DNA of 64,000 bases from Chromatiaceae bacterium (GTDB lineage: Bacteria; Pseudomonadota; Gammaproteobacteria; Chromatiales; Chromatiaceae): the NCBI GenBank assembly GCA_024235215.1, contig JACKMU010000001.1, forward strand, positions 186,001-250,000, read 5' to 3'. The notes below the pieces were generated by a model that worked only from the letters and a program-made list of their open reading frames with translations, was not told the DNA's origin and searched no databases. The translations under genes and the position numbers were made by a program. Below are positions 27,253 to 35,496 of this stretch, piece by piece; within the stretch, counting starts at the first letter, position 1, and the number at the start of each line of letters is the position of its first letter.

Positions 27253-28620
27253 TTGAACCCAGAAACCTTTACACCTGTTGAATTCACAAGCTTCTCCGCG
27301 GCTCCCGTAGTCAGCGGGATGCAGGTCATCCCAGTGGCGGGCCATGACAGCATGCTGCTGAACCTCAGCGGTGCTCATGGCCCCTTCTTCACACGCAATA
27401 TCGTTATCCTGAAGGATAACGCCGGTCATACCGGTGTTGGCGAGGTCCCCGGGGGCGAGAGGATCCGGCAGACACTGGAAGAGGCCAGGCCGCTGATCCT
27501 TGGTCAGTCGATCGCTGCCTACAACGCTATTCTCAACCAGGTGCGCCGCCGGTTCGCGGGGCGCGATGCCGGTGGACGCGGCCTGCAGACCTTCGATCTG
27601 CGCGTCACGATTCATGCGGTCACGGCACTCGAGGCGGCCCTGCTCGACCTGCTGGGGCAGGCGCTCGGGGTGTCGGTTGCGGCGTTGCTCGGAGACGGCC
27701 AGCAACGCGACAGCGTCAAGATGCTCGGTTACCTGTTCTACATCGGCGATCGCAACAAGACCGGCCTCGGCTACCGCAGCGAACCGGATGCCAGAGTGGA
27801 CTGGTTCCGACTGCGCCATGAGGAAGCGATGGATGGCGCAGATATAGTGCGACTTGCCGAGGCCGCGCATGACCACTACGGCTTCGAGGACTTCAAGCTC
27901 AAAGGCGGCGTTCTGCCGGGTGAGCAGGAGATCGAGGCGGCCAGCGCACTCGCCAGGCGCTTCCCGCAGGCCCGGATCACGCTGGATCCGAACGGGGCCT
28001 GGTCGCTCGACGAGGCGATCCGGCTGTGTCGCGATCAGCACGATGTGCTGGCCTATGCCGAGGATCCGTGCGGTGCCGAGCAGGGCTACTCCGGACGCGA
28101 GATACTGTCCGAGTTTCGGCGCGCCACCGGCCTGAGGACCGCTACCAACATGATAGCGACCGACTGGCGCCAGATGAGCCACACCATCATGCTGCAGGCA
28201 GTCGATATCCCGCTGGCAGATCCCCATTTCTGGACCCTGCGGGGCTCGGTGCGCGTCGCCCAGCTGTGCCACGAGTGGGGCTTGACCTGGGGCTCGCATT
28301 CGAACAACCATTTCGATATCTCGCTGGCGATGTTTACGCACGCCGCTGCCGCGGCACCGGGCAACATCACTGCCATCGACACGCACTGGATCTGGCAGGA
28401 TGGCCAGCATCTGACGAAGGAGCCGCTGCAGATACGCGGCGGCGAGATCGCGGTCCCGGATCGGCCGGGTCTCGGTATCGAGATCGACATGGAGCAGATC
28501 ATGCAAGCCCATACACTCTACCAGCAACAGGGACTGGGTGCGCGTGACGATGCAACTGCGATGCAGTATCTCATTCCCAACTGGACGTTTGATCACAAGC
28601 GTCCGTGCCTAGTGCGCTAA
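27253..28620 (+). CDS. gudD: D-glucarate dehydratase
   Basis: Enolase-superfamily enzyme making 5-dehydro-4-deoxy-D-glucarate from D-glucarate (and L-idarate). All catalytic elements are visible: KLK in FEDFKLKGG, the metal ligands in LDPNGAW, AEDPCG and TNMIATDW, and the histidine in HSNNHFDIS. The 455-residue length is normal. TTG start at 27253 with GGAGGGAG just upstream; no ATG in frame fits better. With GarD it lets the cell use both aldarate isomers, which then share GarL and GarR. Followed 12 bases later by garL. Confidence 0.95.
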   Translation: MNPETFTPVEFTSFSAAPVVSGMQVIPVAGHDSMLLNLSGAHGPFFTRNIVILKDNAGHTGVGEVPGGERIRQTLEEARPLILGQSIAAYNAILNQVRRRFAGRDAGGRGLQTFDLRVTIHAVTALEAALLDLLGQALGVSVAALLGDGQQRDSVKMLGYLFYIGDRNKTGLGYRSEPDARVDWFRLRHEEAMDGADIVRLAEAAHDHYGFEDFKLKGGVLPGEQEIEAASALARRFPQARITLDPNGAWSLDEAIRLCRDQHDVLAYAEDPCGAEQGYSGREILSEFRRATGLRTATNMIATDWRQMSHTIMLQAVDIPLADPHFWTLRGSVRVAQLCHEWGLTWGSHSNNHFDISLAMFTHAAAAAPGNITAIDTHWIWQDGQHLTKEPLQIRGGEIAVPDRPGLGIEIDMEQIMQAHTLYQQQGLGARDDATAMQYLIPNWTFDHKRPCLVR

Positions 28621-28632
28621 GAGGTTACCGAG

Positions 28633-29406
28633 ATGCGTGAAAACAAACTGCGAACAATCTGGGCTGACGGGGGGGCGGCAGTCAATGGCTGGCTGGCGAT
28701 CCCCAATGCCTTTTCCGCCGAGACCATGGCCCACCAGGGCTGGGATTCTCTTACCATCGACCTGCAGCACGGCGTCGTCGACTACCAGGCTGCAGTCGAC
28801 ATGCTCATCGCAATCTCGACCACCGATACGGTGCCGGTCGTGCGCATACCCTGGCTCGACCCAGGCATCCTGATGAAAGTGCTCGATGCCGGTGCTTATG
28901 GCGTGATCTGCCCGATGATCAACAGCGCCACCGACGCCGAGAAACTGGTCGCGTCGACCCACTACCCACCGCGCGGCACGCGCAGCTTCGGGCCGATCCG
29001 CGCTTTTCTCTATGCGGGCCAGGATTACCCACTGCACGCCAACGACACCATCGTTACGTTTGCGATGATCGAGACACGCCAAGGCCTGGACAACCTGGAG
29101 GAGATCCTGCGCGTCGACGGTATCGAAGCGATCTACATCGGACCCTCCGATCTGTCGCTGGCACTCGGCTGCAATCCGACTTTCGACGCGGTCGAGCCAC
29201 CCGTGGCCGAAGCGATCGACTATATCCTGGCGAAATGCAAGGAACGCGGGATCGTAGCGGGCATCCACAACGGCTCACCGGAATACGCGCTCAAACGGAT
29301 CGCGCAGGGGTTTCGGTTCGTGACCATCGCGTCGGATGCGCGTCTGATGGCGGCAGGTGCGCAGCAGGTGCTCGGTGTCATGCGCCCGGGCCCGCAGCAG
29401 GACTAA
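28633..29406 (+). CDS. garL: 2-dehydro-3-deoxyglucarate aldolase (HpcH/HpaI family)
   Basis: Class II aldolase cleaving keto-deoxyglucarate to pyruvate and tartronate semialdehyde. The 257-residue barrel has the histidine base in IDLQHGVVD, arginine in RGTRSFGP, and metal ligands in MIETRQG and YIGPSDLS. The family also contains HpcH (homoprotocatechuate route); the gudD and garR neighbours favour GarL. Confidence 0.9.
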   Translation: MRENKLRTIWADGGAAVNGWLAIPNAFSAETMAHQGWDSLTIDLQHGVVDYQAAVDMLIAISTTDTVPVVRIPWLDPGILMKVLDAGAYGVICPMINSATDAEKLVASTHYPPRGTRSFGPIRAFLYAGQDYPLHANDTIVTFAMIETRQGLDNLEEILRVDGIEAIYIGPSDLSLALGCNPTFDAVEPPVAEAIDYILAKCKERGIVAGIHNGSPEYALKRIAQGFRFVTIASDARLMAAGAQQVLGVMRPGPQQD

Positions 29407-29501
29407 CGGTGCGGTTACTGATGGTGCTTTAGTCACTACGGTCGCACTTTCCGGCGTGGCTTAGGCACGACATTTTCGCCAACAACAACGGGATAACTTC
29501 T

Positions 29502-30383
29502 ATGAGTAAGCTTGGATTCATCGGATTGGGCATCATGGGTGCACCAATGGCGGGTCATCTGATCGCCGCCGGTCATGACGTTTATCTGCATACGCGCAGT
29601 GAGATTCCAGCTGCGCTTATCCAAGCCGGTGGCATCGCTTGCGCGAACGGCTGTGAAGTGGCAGCGCAGGCTGATGTGATATTCATCATGGTGCCGGACA
29701 CACCACATGTCGAAGCCGTACTGTTTGGTGATCATGGCGTCACCGCGGGCTTGAGCCCCGGCAAGACGGTGGTCGACATGAGTTCGATCTCTCCGATCAC
29801 CACCAAAGGTTTCGCGCAACGCATCAACGAACTGGGCTGCGAATACCTCGACGCGCCGGTATCGGGCGGCGAAGTCGGCGCCAGGGCAGGAACGCTGACG
29901 ATCATGGTGGGCGGCGCACAGGCTACGTTCGACGTGGTAAAGCCCCTGTTCGAGCTGATGGGCAAGAACATCACGCTGGTCGGCGGCAACGGCGCAGGGC
30001 AGATCTGCAAGGTGGCCAATCAGATTATTGTCGCGTTGAACATCGAGGCGGTCGGCGAGGCGCTGCTGTTCGCGTCCAAGGCGGGCGCCGATCCGGCCAA
30101 GGTGCGTGCCGCCCTGATGGGCGGATTCGCCTCGTCGAAGATTCTCGAAGTCCATGGTGAGCGCATGATCAAGCGCACCTTCGATCCGGGTTTTCGCATC
30201 GAGTTACATCAGAAGGATCTGAACCTCGCGCTCAGCAGTGCCCGCGAACTGGGTGTCGCATTGCCCAACACCGCAACCGCGCAGGAGCTGTTTAATGCCT
30301 GTCGGGCACAAGGTGGTGCTGAATGGGATCACTCGGCAATGGTTCGTGCTCTGGAGAATCTGGCGAATTGTAAAATTGCCTGA
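29502..30383 (+). CDS. garR: Tartronate semialdehyde reductase (2-hydroxy-3-oxopropionate reductase)
   Basis: NADH-dependent beta-hydroxyacid dehydrogenase that turns tartronate semialdehyde into D-glycerate. The 293-residue protein has the Rossmann motif GFIGLGIMGAPMAGHL, the substrate loop DAPVSGGEVGA, and the catalytic lysine in CKVANQII (about residue 170). It ends the plus-strand aldarate operon; its product is used by the kinase encoded in the divergent operon. Confidence 0.93.
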   Translation: MSKLGFIGLGIMGAPMAGHLIAAGHDVYLHTRSEIPAALIQAGGIACANGCEVAAQADVIFIMVPDTPHVEAVLFGDHGVTAGLSPGKTVVDMSSISPITTKGFAQRINELGCEYLDAPVSGGEVGARAGTLTIMVGGAQATFDVVKPLFELMGKNITLVGGNGAGQICKVANQIIVALNIEAVGEALLFASKAGADPAKVRAALMGGFASSKILEVHGERMIKRTFDPGFRIELHQKDLNLALSSARELGVALPNTATAQELFNACRAQGGAEWDHSAMVRALENLANCKIA

Positions 30384-30471
30384 GTTGGGGCGCTGTTATT
30401 CATAAATTGCATTTATTTGATCGGGCTTTGAGAGGTTGAAAGTTGCTTTCTGATCCCAGTAAACAGCTACC

Positions 30472-30592
30472 TCTCGGCGCGACCTCCCCTGTGCCTCAGA
30501 GATCCCCCACCACCAGCTGCACTTCTGTCACGCTTCGCAGCACTGTTCCAGCCGGCCGGCTGCCGCGCCGGAACCAGATGCCGGATGCAGTA
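30472..30592 (-). repeat. Displaced copy of the 3' end of ygiQ
   Basis: About 121 bases that match 38849-38957, the last coding part of the ygiQ gene, with few differences and in the same orientation. It is fused directly to the first RAYT relic, the reverse of the order at the resident locus. It has no start or function of its own. Confidence 0.8.
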
Positions 30593-31453
30593 ACCTCCTG
30601 CCTTGTATGCTCATCCTTCCCGAGCGCGCGATACAGCGGATGTGGAGAAAGATACTGGTTTGCTCTCGCAGGGCGTTATGCCGATAACTACTCCAAGGGT
30701 AATGCACCGGGTCGTCCGCTGACCGCCAGGGAAAGCGAAGCGAAGGCGGTTAGTCCCCGATAGGCGTAGGCGCGGTTGTATGGCCGGAATTGCGACCGAT
30801 AGGTATCGATGTAGGGCGGGCATACAAAGAGCGCATCCGACACGCAGTAGAGTCATTGTGGGAGTCATGATGGAGTAGTGCACGTGCAGCTTTGCTGCAA
30901 CGTGCAATACGGAATCGTGACGGACGCAGGACGGTCGGGGCTTAAAGGTTGCCGCGTAAGCGAGTCGATTTTGCACAAGGAAGTGCAAAATCTATCACGA
31001 GGTAGCGGCACGCTTGAACCATATCCGCCCGTAGCGGGTTGTTGCGCTCAATATGGCGCTGACAACTCAGCAGGTAAGTTTCAGCCTGGATGAGGGATGA
31101 TTTGTAACGACTATCCCACAAGGTCCCAGTGCGGTGATAGGTGGTATTGATGCATTGCACGTAACGACGCCCGAGCGCGATGACAACTCGGGCAATGGAA
31201 TCTGCATGCTTGGGAGTAATCAGGAGGTGAACCTGGTTGGCCGTGAGCACATAGGCGTGAAGCGAGAATTGCTCTTTGTTCAGCAATTCGGTCAACCAGT
31301 GCAGGTAAGCGTGTCAGTCTTCTTCGCTAAAGAAGCAGGGTTTGCGGTTATGTCCACGCTGCACAATGTGCAACGTTGCCCATCAAGGTGAATACGGGGA
31401 CGGTGGGGCATGAGCAAACTGTAGCAGAATATCCGAGCCTGGCCCTATTAATC
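30593..31453 (-). pseudogene. RAYT (REP-associated tyrosine transposase) relic, copy 1
   Basis: Remnant of a Y1/IS200-like transposase. The best-kept part (about 31023-31295) has the HUH region, but the motif reads NQVHLL instead of DHVHLL, so one catalytic histidine is lost. The middle is interrupted by about 300 unrelated bases, and the last roughly 73 codons are replaced by the ygiQ fragment. It matches copy 2 (38066-38842) closely and ends in the same tail, GAATATCCGAGCCTGGCCC then TTAAT. Not expressible as a working protein. Confidence 0.8.
30717..31018. other. Structured insertion of about 300 bases inside RAYT copy 1
   Basis: Absent from copy 2, where the flanking sequences are continuous. 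It carries two stem-loops: a perfect ten-base inverted repeat GATTTTGCAC/GTGCAAAATC (30967-30992) and CGTGCAGC-TTT-GCTGCA near 30885-30905. No protein is recognised. It may be a REP- or MITE-like element. Confidence 0.5.
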
Positions 31454-31454
31454 T

Positions 31455-32421
31455 TGCTACCACGCACTGATTGAATTCGACATTCCGGATGATCCCTACC
31501 TGCAATCCGATTTGACCCGCTACTTCCCCCGGGTACTGGCGGAGAGGTTTCCCGCCGAGATGCATGTCCACCGGCTGCGGCGGGAGATAACCGCCACTCA
31601 TCTGACCAACAGAATCGTCGACCATGTGGGTCCCGGTTTTGCGTTTCGGGTGCGTGAGGAGGTGGGTGCAGATATCGCCGGATTGACCCGGGCCTATGTC
31701 GCAGTGAGTGAGATATTCGGCATCGATGCACTGTGGGGTGAGATCGAAGCGCTCGACAATCGCGTGCCCGCCGCGACACAGATGGAGTTGATGCTGCTGG
31801 TGACCGATCTGCTGCGGCGTGCGGTGATCTGGTTGCTGCGTCATCAGCAGCAGGACAATGGGATTCAGGCACAGGTTGACTATTATCAGGGGGGGTGCAG
31901 CAGCTTGCTGCGAGAATGCCCAAACCGCTCACCTCCACAGACCGGCTGGCGCTCAATCGGCGGGTAAAGATGATGACCAATGCCGGGGTGCCGAGGAACT
32001 GGCGCAACGGGTGGGTATTCTCTCACCGCTGGCTTCAGCGCTGGATATCGTCAAAGTGGCGAAGCAAAGCGAAACCGATATTCTGCTGGTTGCTTCGCTC
32101 TATTTCGCTCTGGGTAAGGAGCTGCAGTTCCATTGGTTGCGCGAGCAGATCGGTTCTCTCCGGATTCAGACCCACTGGCACGACCTGGCCAGAACCCGGT
32201 TGGGTGACATGCTCAATACCCATCAGCGCGAAATTACCGCCCATATTCTCACCTGCACAGCGCCGTCAAAGAACGCGAGAAGGATGCTCGAAGAGTGGAA
32301 GCAGAGTAAACGGTACGCTGTCGAGCGGCACGCCGAGGTTGTCTCCGAGTTCCGGGCACGTTCTTCGCTCGATTTCGCGCTGTTGTCGATGGTGGTGGCC
32401 GGTGCCGAGAGTCTGCATTAA
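31455..32421 (+). pseudogene. NAD-glutamate dehydrogenase, C-terminal fragment
   Basis: The last roughly 320 codons of a large (about 1600-residue) NAD-specific glutamate dehydrogenase. Recognisable stretches are LRREITATHLTNRIV, IEALDNRVPAA and the C-terminal LASALDIVKVAKQ. The 5' part is cut off exactly where RAYT copy 1 ends. Two frameshifts follow: one near the G run at 31885-31895, another near 31987. The rest of the gene is not in the window, so this is a relic. Confidence 0.85.
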
Positions 32422-32422
32422 T

Positions 32423-32700
32423 TCGTGGGACAGTGTACTTAGACTACTATGCTACGAAGGTGGACAGGGCTTATTTCATGCAAGCTTTTTCCCCGTTAGA
32501 TTTTTCAGTGCTGGATTAAATTCCAACTCTCACAGCGGTCTTCCAATTCGATTGTGCAGTTGAATTGTCGAACAGTCATCAATTGGACTATTGTTATCGG
32601 TCAGGTGGTTTTGCCAGACCGGTGTGCTCTGGCACTGGGCCAAATCCAATCTTTGGGGCATCTGCACAGTTTCGCTACCATTGGATTTCTTCTCTGGATC
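32423..32700 (+). repeat. Direct repeat A flanking the CHASE2-M48 cassette
   Basis: About 280 non-coding bases with clear similarity to 37293-37620, in the same orientation. Shared blocks include AGCTTTTTCCCCGTT, TGTGCAGTTGAATTGTCGAA and TCATCAATTGGACT. No gene is seen from here to 33024; that stretch holds AT-rich DNA that should contain the cassette promoter, but no convincing -35/-10 pair stands out. Confidence 0.75.
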
Positions 32701-33023
32701 ACTCTTCAACTGTGGTTTTTAGATTCGTGTAACATAAAGTGCGCGGCGTACTCCCTTCCTGACAAATCGTCTGCCTCTATTGAAACGATCGGGGAAAAGG
32801 TGACAGAATGTTATAAGTTTTATGCTCATCTCCAAAAGATGCTGCGAAATACCTCAACGCAGATCTGGACGCAGCAGACTTGATACAGAATAGCAAGTGA
32901 TCTTCTAGAAAAAGCGCATAACACACTAAAAACGATAAGAATATAAAGGAACTGCCTTTTCCAGGCATGCGCGCAAAACGCGGACAGAGAAAGGAAAGAG
33001 GGAGTCAATCTCTCGGTTAACTT

Positions 33024-35093
33024 ATGGAAACGGATTCACGCGGCTCTGCATGGCACATTGTTTTAGTTTTTCTGCTTTTTATGGTAGTCGAGATTGCCGA
33101 TCCCTTCGGGATTGCGAAGGCCACCGACAAAATTAGCAGAGATTCCACTCTGCGTTTCCTGTCCTATTGTTACAGTCCGCAAGCTCGTAAACGCATTGTC
33201 GTGTTTTTGATCCGGGGGGAGGAGCTATCTGCGATACGCAGGGGTTGGCCATTGCCTCTGGACAGATATGCTAATTTTCTGTCGTTCATCGGTGAATTCA
33301 AGCCAGCCGCGGTCTTTTTTGATATCGGCTTGATCAAGGCGGGGTCCATCGGGTCGCTGGAGCAGAACCCCTGTCGCGTGGTGAATCAGAAAGCGTCTCC
33401 CGCTTCGGGAAGGGTCGCCGACAATAATGCGACCGCAGTTTCTCAATCGGTGGTTGAGTTTTCCAATGTGCTTGAGACGGAACTGAAGGAGTGGTATGCG
33501 CCAGTCGACTTGAGTCAGCTGTCGATGGAGAAAGGCACGCTGTTCAACAGAACCGGGAATGACAAGGTCCCGTTGCTGCTTGCGTCGGGTAATCCTCGGT
33601 CCAACGCATGGATGGCTGGGTTCAAACCGCATTGGCAGCACGACGAAGAAAAGCTGGAAGTGCCAGCGAGACGTACCGATTCGGCGTCATTGTTGCTGGA
33701 TTGCATGAACGATATCGGTACGGCTGTCCCTGTCCGATGGGAGCCGACGGAGGGCTACCCTCTCATTATCCGAACCGATCCGCATGGTACGTCAAATAAA
33801 TTCAAGTCGCCGGTTTACGAACCCTCACCAGCCTATCTTCTGTATCGTTTGTATTGTGAATCTCCGCAATCGAAACAGGAAGACTTCCAGATGGCGGGCT
33901 GTCACGCTGATGAGATCGCCGCATTTTCGGTACTGAACAAAGGACTCCCGGAAGAGAACCTGGTAATCGAGTGGGGACGGTTGGCGCAGTCGCAGGATCC
34001 TGTCGATGCTATCTGGGAATGCGGGCAGAAAAAACAGAGCCCGAGTTTTCTGCGCTATTTTGGATCCGATGTTTTACGCGGTATTTTACCAGCAGGCGAG
34101 CTCGATGTTCGTTGCCCTTTTCATCCGACGATCCCTTTTATTCACGGTCAATCTTGGCCGAGTGGTATCGGGGATCCAGAGGATGTCATCCGCGGTAACA
34201 TTGTCATTGTCGGCACTGATATCGGTGGTTGGTTCGACCGGTTGGATACGCCAGTCCATGGGGCTTACCCGGGGGCGCTGGTCCACGCGATGGCGGTGGA
34301 CAACCTGCTCCAGAAGGGTAGCCGCTATTTCAAGCCAGGGCCCTACTGGGCGCTGGGTGACTACCTGAAAATCAACATCCAGGATATTGTGGAAGGACTC
34401 TCCGTTCTTTTTGCCGCACTCGTTGGATTTTTCTATCGCAGGCGCTATTTGATAGCAAAAGATAAGATCCGCGATAACCAACGAAGTGCGCTATCCAAAT
34501 CCGATCCATCCGGCACACCAGGGAAGATCCAAGCAGCGCTTCTCTGGCTATTTCCGCGTTGTCCCGAGTCTTTTGACCATTGGTACTCGACAGACGCACA
34601 GCAAAGCATTCCGCCGGCAACTTCCGTCTGCCTCCACAACTGCAAAGTTCAGGAAACCGCATTCAGGCTGTCGATCATCGCGTTGTTCATCGCGTTCTTT
34701 GCCTATTATGCAGTTGCGCGGATATTTAACATCGATCCAGTTCTGGACTACCTTCTCCCGGCGCTTTTCACAGTGTTCGACACGCCTTGTGGGCCTAGGC
34801 CCATATACGCATCATTCTTTACGGGCATAAAACGACTATTGAGTCGGGAAGTGCATCTCCGGTTGCTCTACAGCATGCTTATCGCCGGACTGTTTCTGCT
34901 ACTCGTATGTTATCGCTGCGGCCAGGTGCAAGCTTCTGACTTGGTGTTTCTCGGCGTAGTAGTTGTTGCCGTTGCGTACTGGCTGACCGGTGCGGCTACC
35001 GATGGGATCCGCATTCGTAAAAATTTGCAACAACTCAATAGTGTCTTAAGTCCACACCAGGAGGGAAAAGTCAATGAAGACGTTCAAGATTAA
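33024..35093 (+). CDS. CHASE2-domain membrane protein
   Basis: A 689-residue sensor-like membrane protein without any recognised output domain. One membrane segment near residues 10-28 is followed by a CHASE2 extracytoplasmic domain (about 35-450): RIVVFLI, RGWPLPLDRYANFL and AAVFFDIGL near its start; GNIVIVGTDIGGWFD and DTPVHGAYPGALVHAMAVDNLL near its end. Further helices lie at about 455-475, 550-575 and 610-660, with a short cytoplasmic tail. CHASE2 usually sits on kinases, cyclases or adenylate enzymes, so its absence of a catalytic partner is odd. It overlaps the next gene by 20 bases, first gene of a three-gene unit. Confidence 0.8.
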   Translation: METDSRGSAWHIVLVFLLFMVVEIADPFGIAKATDKISRDSTLRFLSYCYSPQARKRIVVFLIRGEELSAIRRGWPLPLDRYANFLSFIGEFKPAAVFFDIGLIKAGSIGSLEQNPCRVVNQKASPASGRVADNNATAVSQSVVEFSNVLETELKEWYAPVDLSQLSMEKGTLFNRTGNDKVPLLLASGNPRSNAWMAGFKPHWQHDEEKLEVPARRTDSASLLLDCMNDIGTAVPVRWEPTEGYPLIIRTDPHGTSNKFKSPVYEPSPAYLLYRLYCESPQSKQEDFQMAGCHADEIAAFSVLNKGLPEENLVIEWGRLAQSQDPVDAIWECGQKKQSPSFLRYFGSDVLRGILPAGELDVRCPFHPTIPFIHGQSWPSGIGDPEDVIRGNIVIVGTDIGGWFDRLDTPVHGAYPGALVHAMAVDNLLQKGSRYFKPGPYWALGDYLKINIQDIVEGLSVLFAALVGFFYRRRYLIAKDKIRDNQRSALSKSDPSGTPGKIQAALLWLFPRCPESFDHWYSTDAQQSIPPATSVCLHNCKVQETAFRLSIIALFIAFFAYYAVARIFNIDPVLDYLLPALFTVFDTPCGPRPIYASFFTGIKRLLSREVHLRLLYSMLIAGLFLLLVCYRCGQVQASDLVFLGVVVVAVAYWLTGAATDGIRIRKNLQQLNSVLSPHQEGKVNEDVQD

Positions 35094-35496
35094 TAGGAAA
35101 TATTTCGTGGCGCGAGTTTGGTGCGCGATGGTTGTCATGGGGGTATCGGCCGCCGAAGGGGCAGGCGGTGCCACGACCTGTAAAAGCCTGCGTGGAAGCA
35201 GTAACTATAGCGAAGTGACGATCGAGAAAATTATTAGAAAAAAGGTCAAGCCGATCGACGTGACAACGAAAAAGTCGGCAGGTCGGTCATTGTCGGCGGA
35301 TCAGTTCAAGAGCGCCAGCGAATCGGTGCAGGACGACTTCGGCTTGGTGTGTCTTGATAAGGCCGATGGCTCCGGTGTGGTCTGGGCCTACGGAAGTTCG
35401 GTGAAAATCACCTGCACACCGGCCAACATCAAACTCGCAAAGCAGTCATCAGGCGCGGGATCCATGGGATTCGGAAGTGGAGACTGCAAAAAATGA
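35074..35496 (+). CDS. Small secreted four-cysteine protein
   Basis: A 140-residue protein with an N-terminal signal peptide (positive start, hydrophobic core about 12-28, cleavage near AEGAGGA). The mature part has four cysteines (TTCKS, LVCLD, KITCTP and GDCKK), enough for two disulfides, and a glycine-rich tail. I do not recognise the family. Its start lies inside the CHASE2 gene and its stop overlaps the peptidase start (ATGA), so the three are translated together. It could be a ligand or substrate of its partners. Confidence 0.7.
   Translation: MKTFKINRKYFVARVWCAMVVMGVSAAEGAGGATTCKSLRGSSNYSEVTIEKIIRKKVKPIDVTTKKSAGRSLSADQFKSASESVQDDFGLVCLDKADGSGVVWAYGSSVKITCTPANIKLAKQSSGAGSMGFGSGDCKK

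Noticed and set aside
31134..31391. Plus-strand open frame across RAYT copy 1
   Set aside because: It is the reverse strand of transposase sequence, with no ribosome site or recognisable domain.
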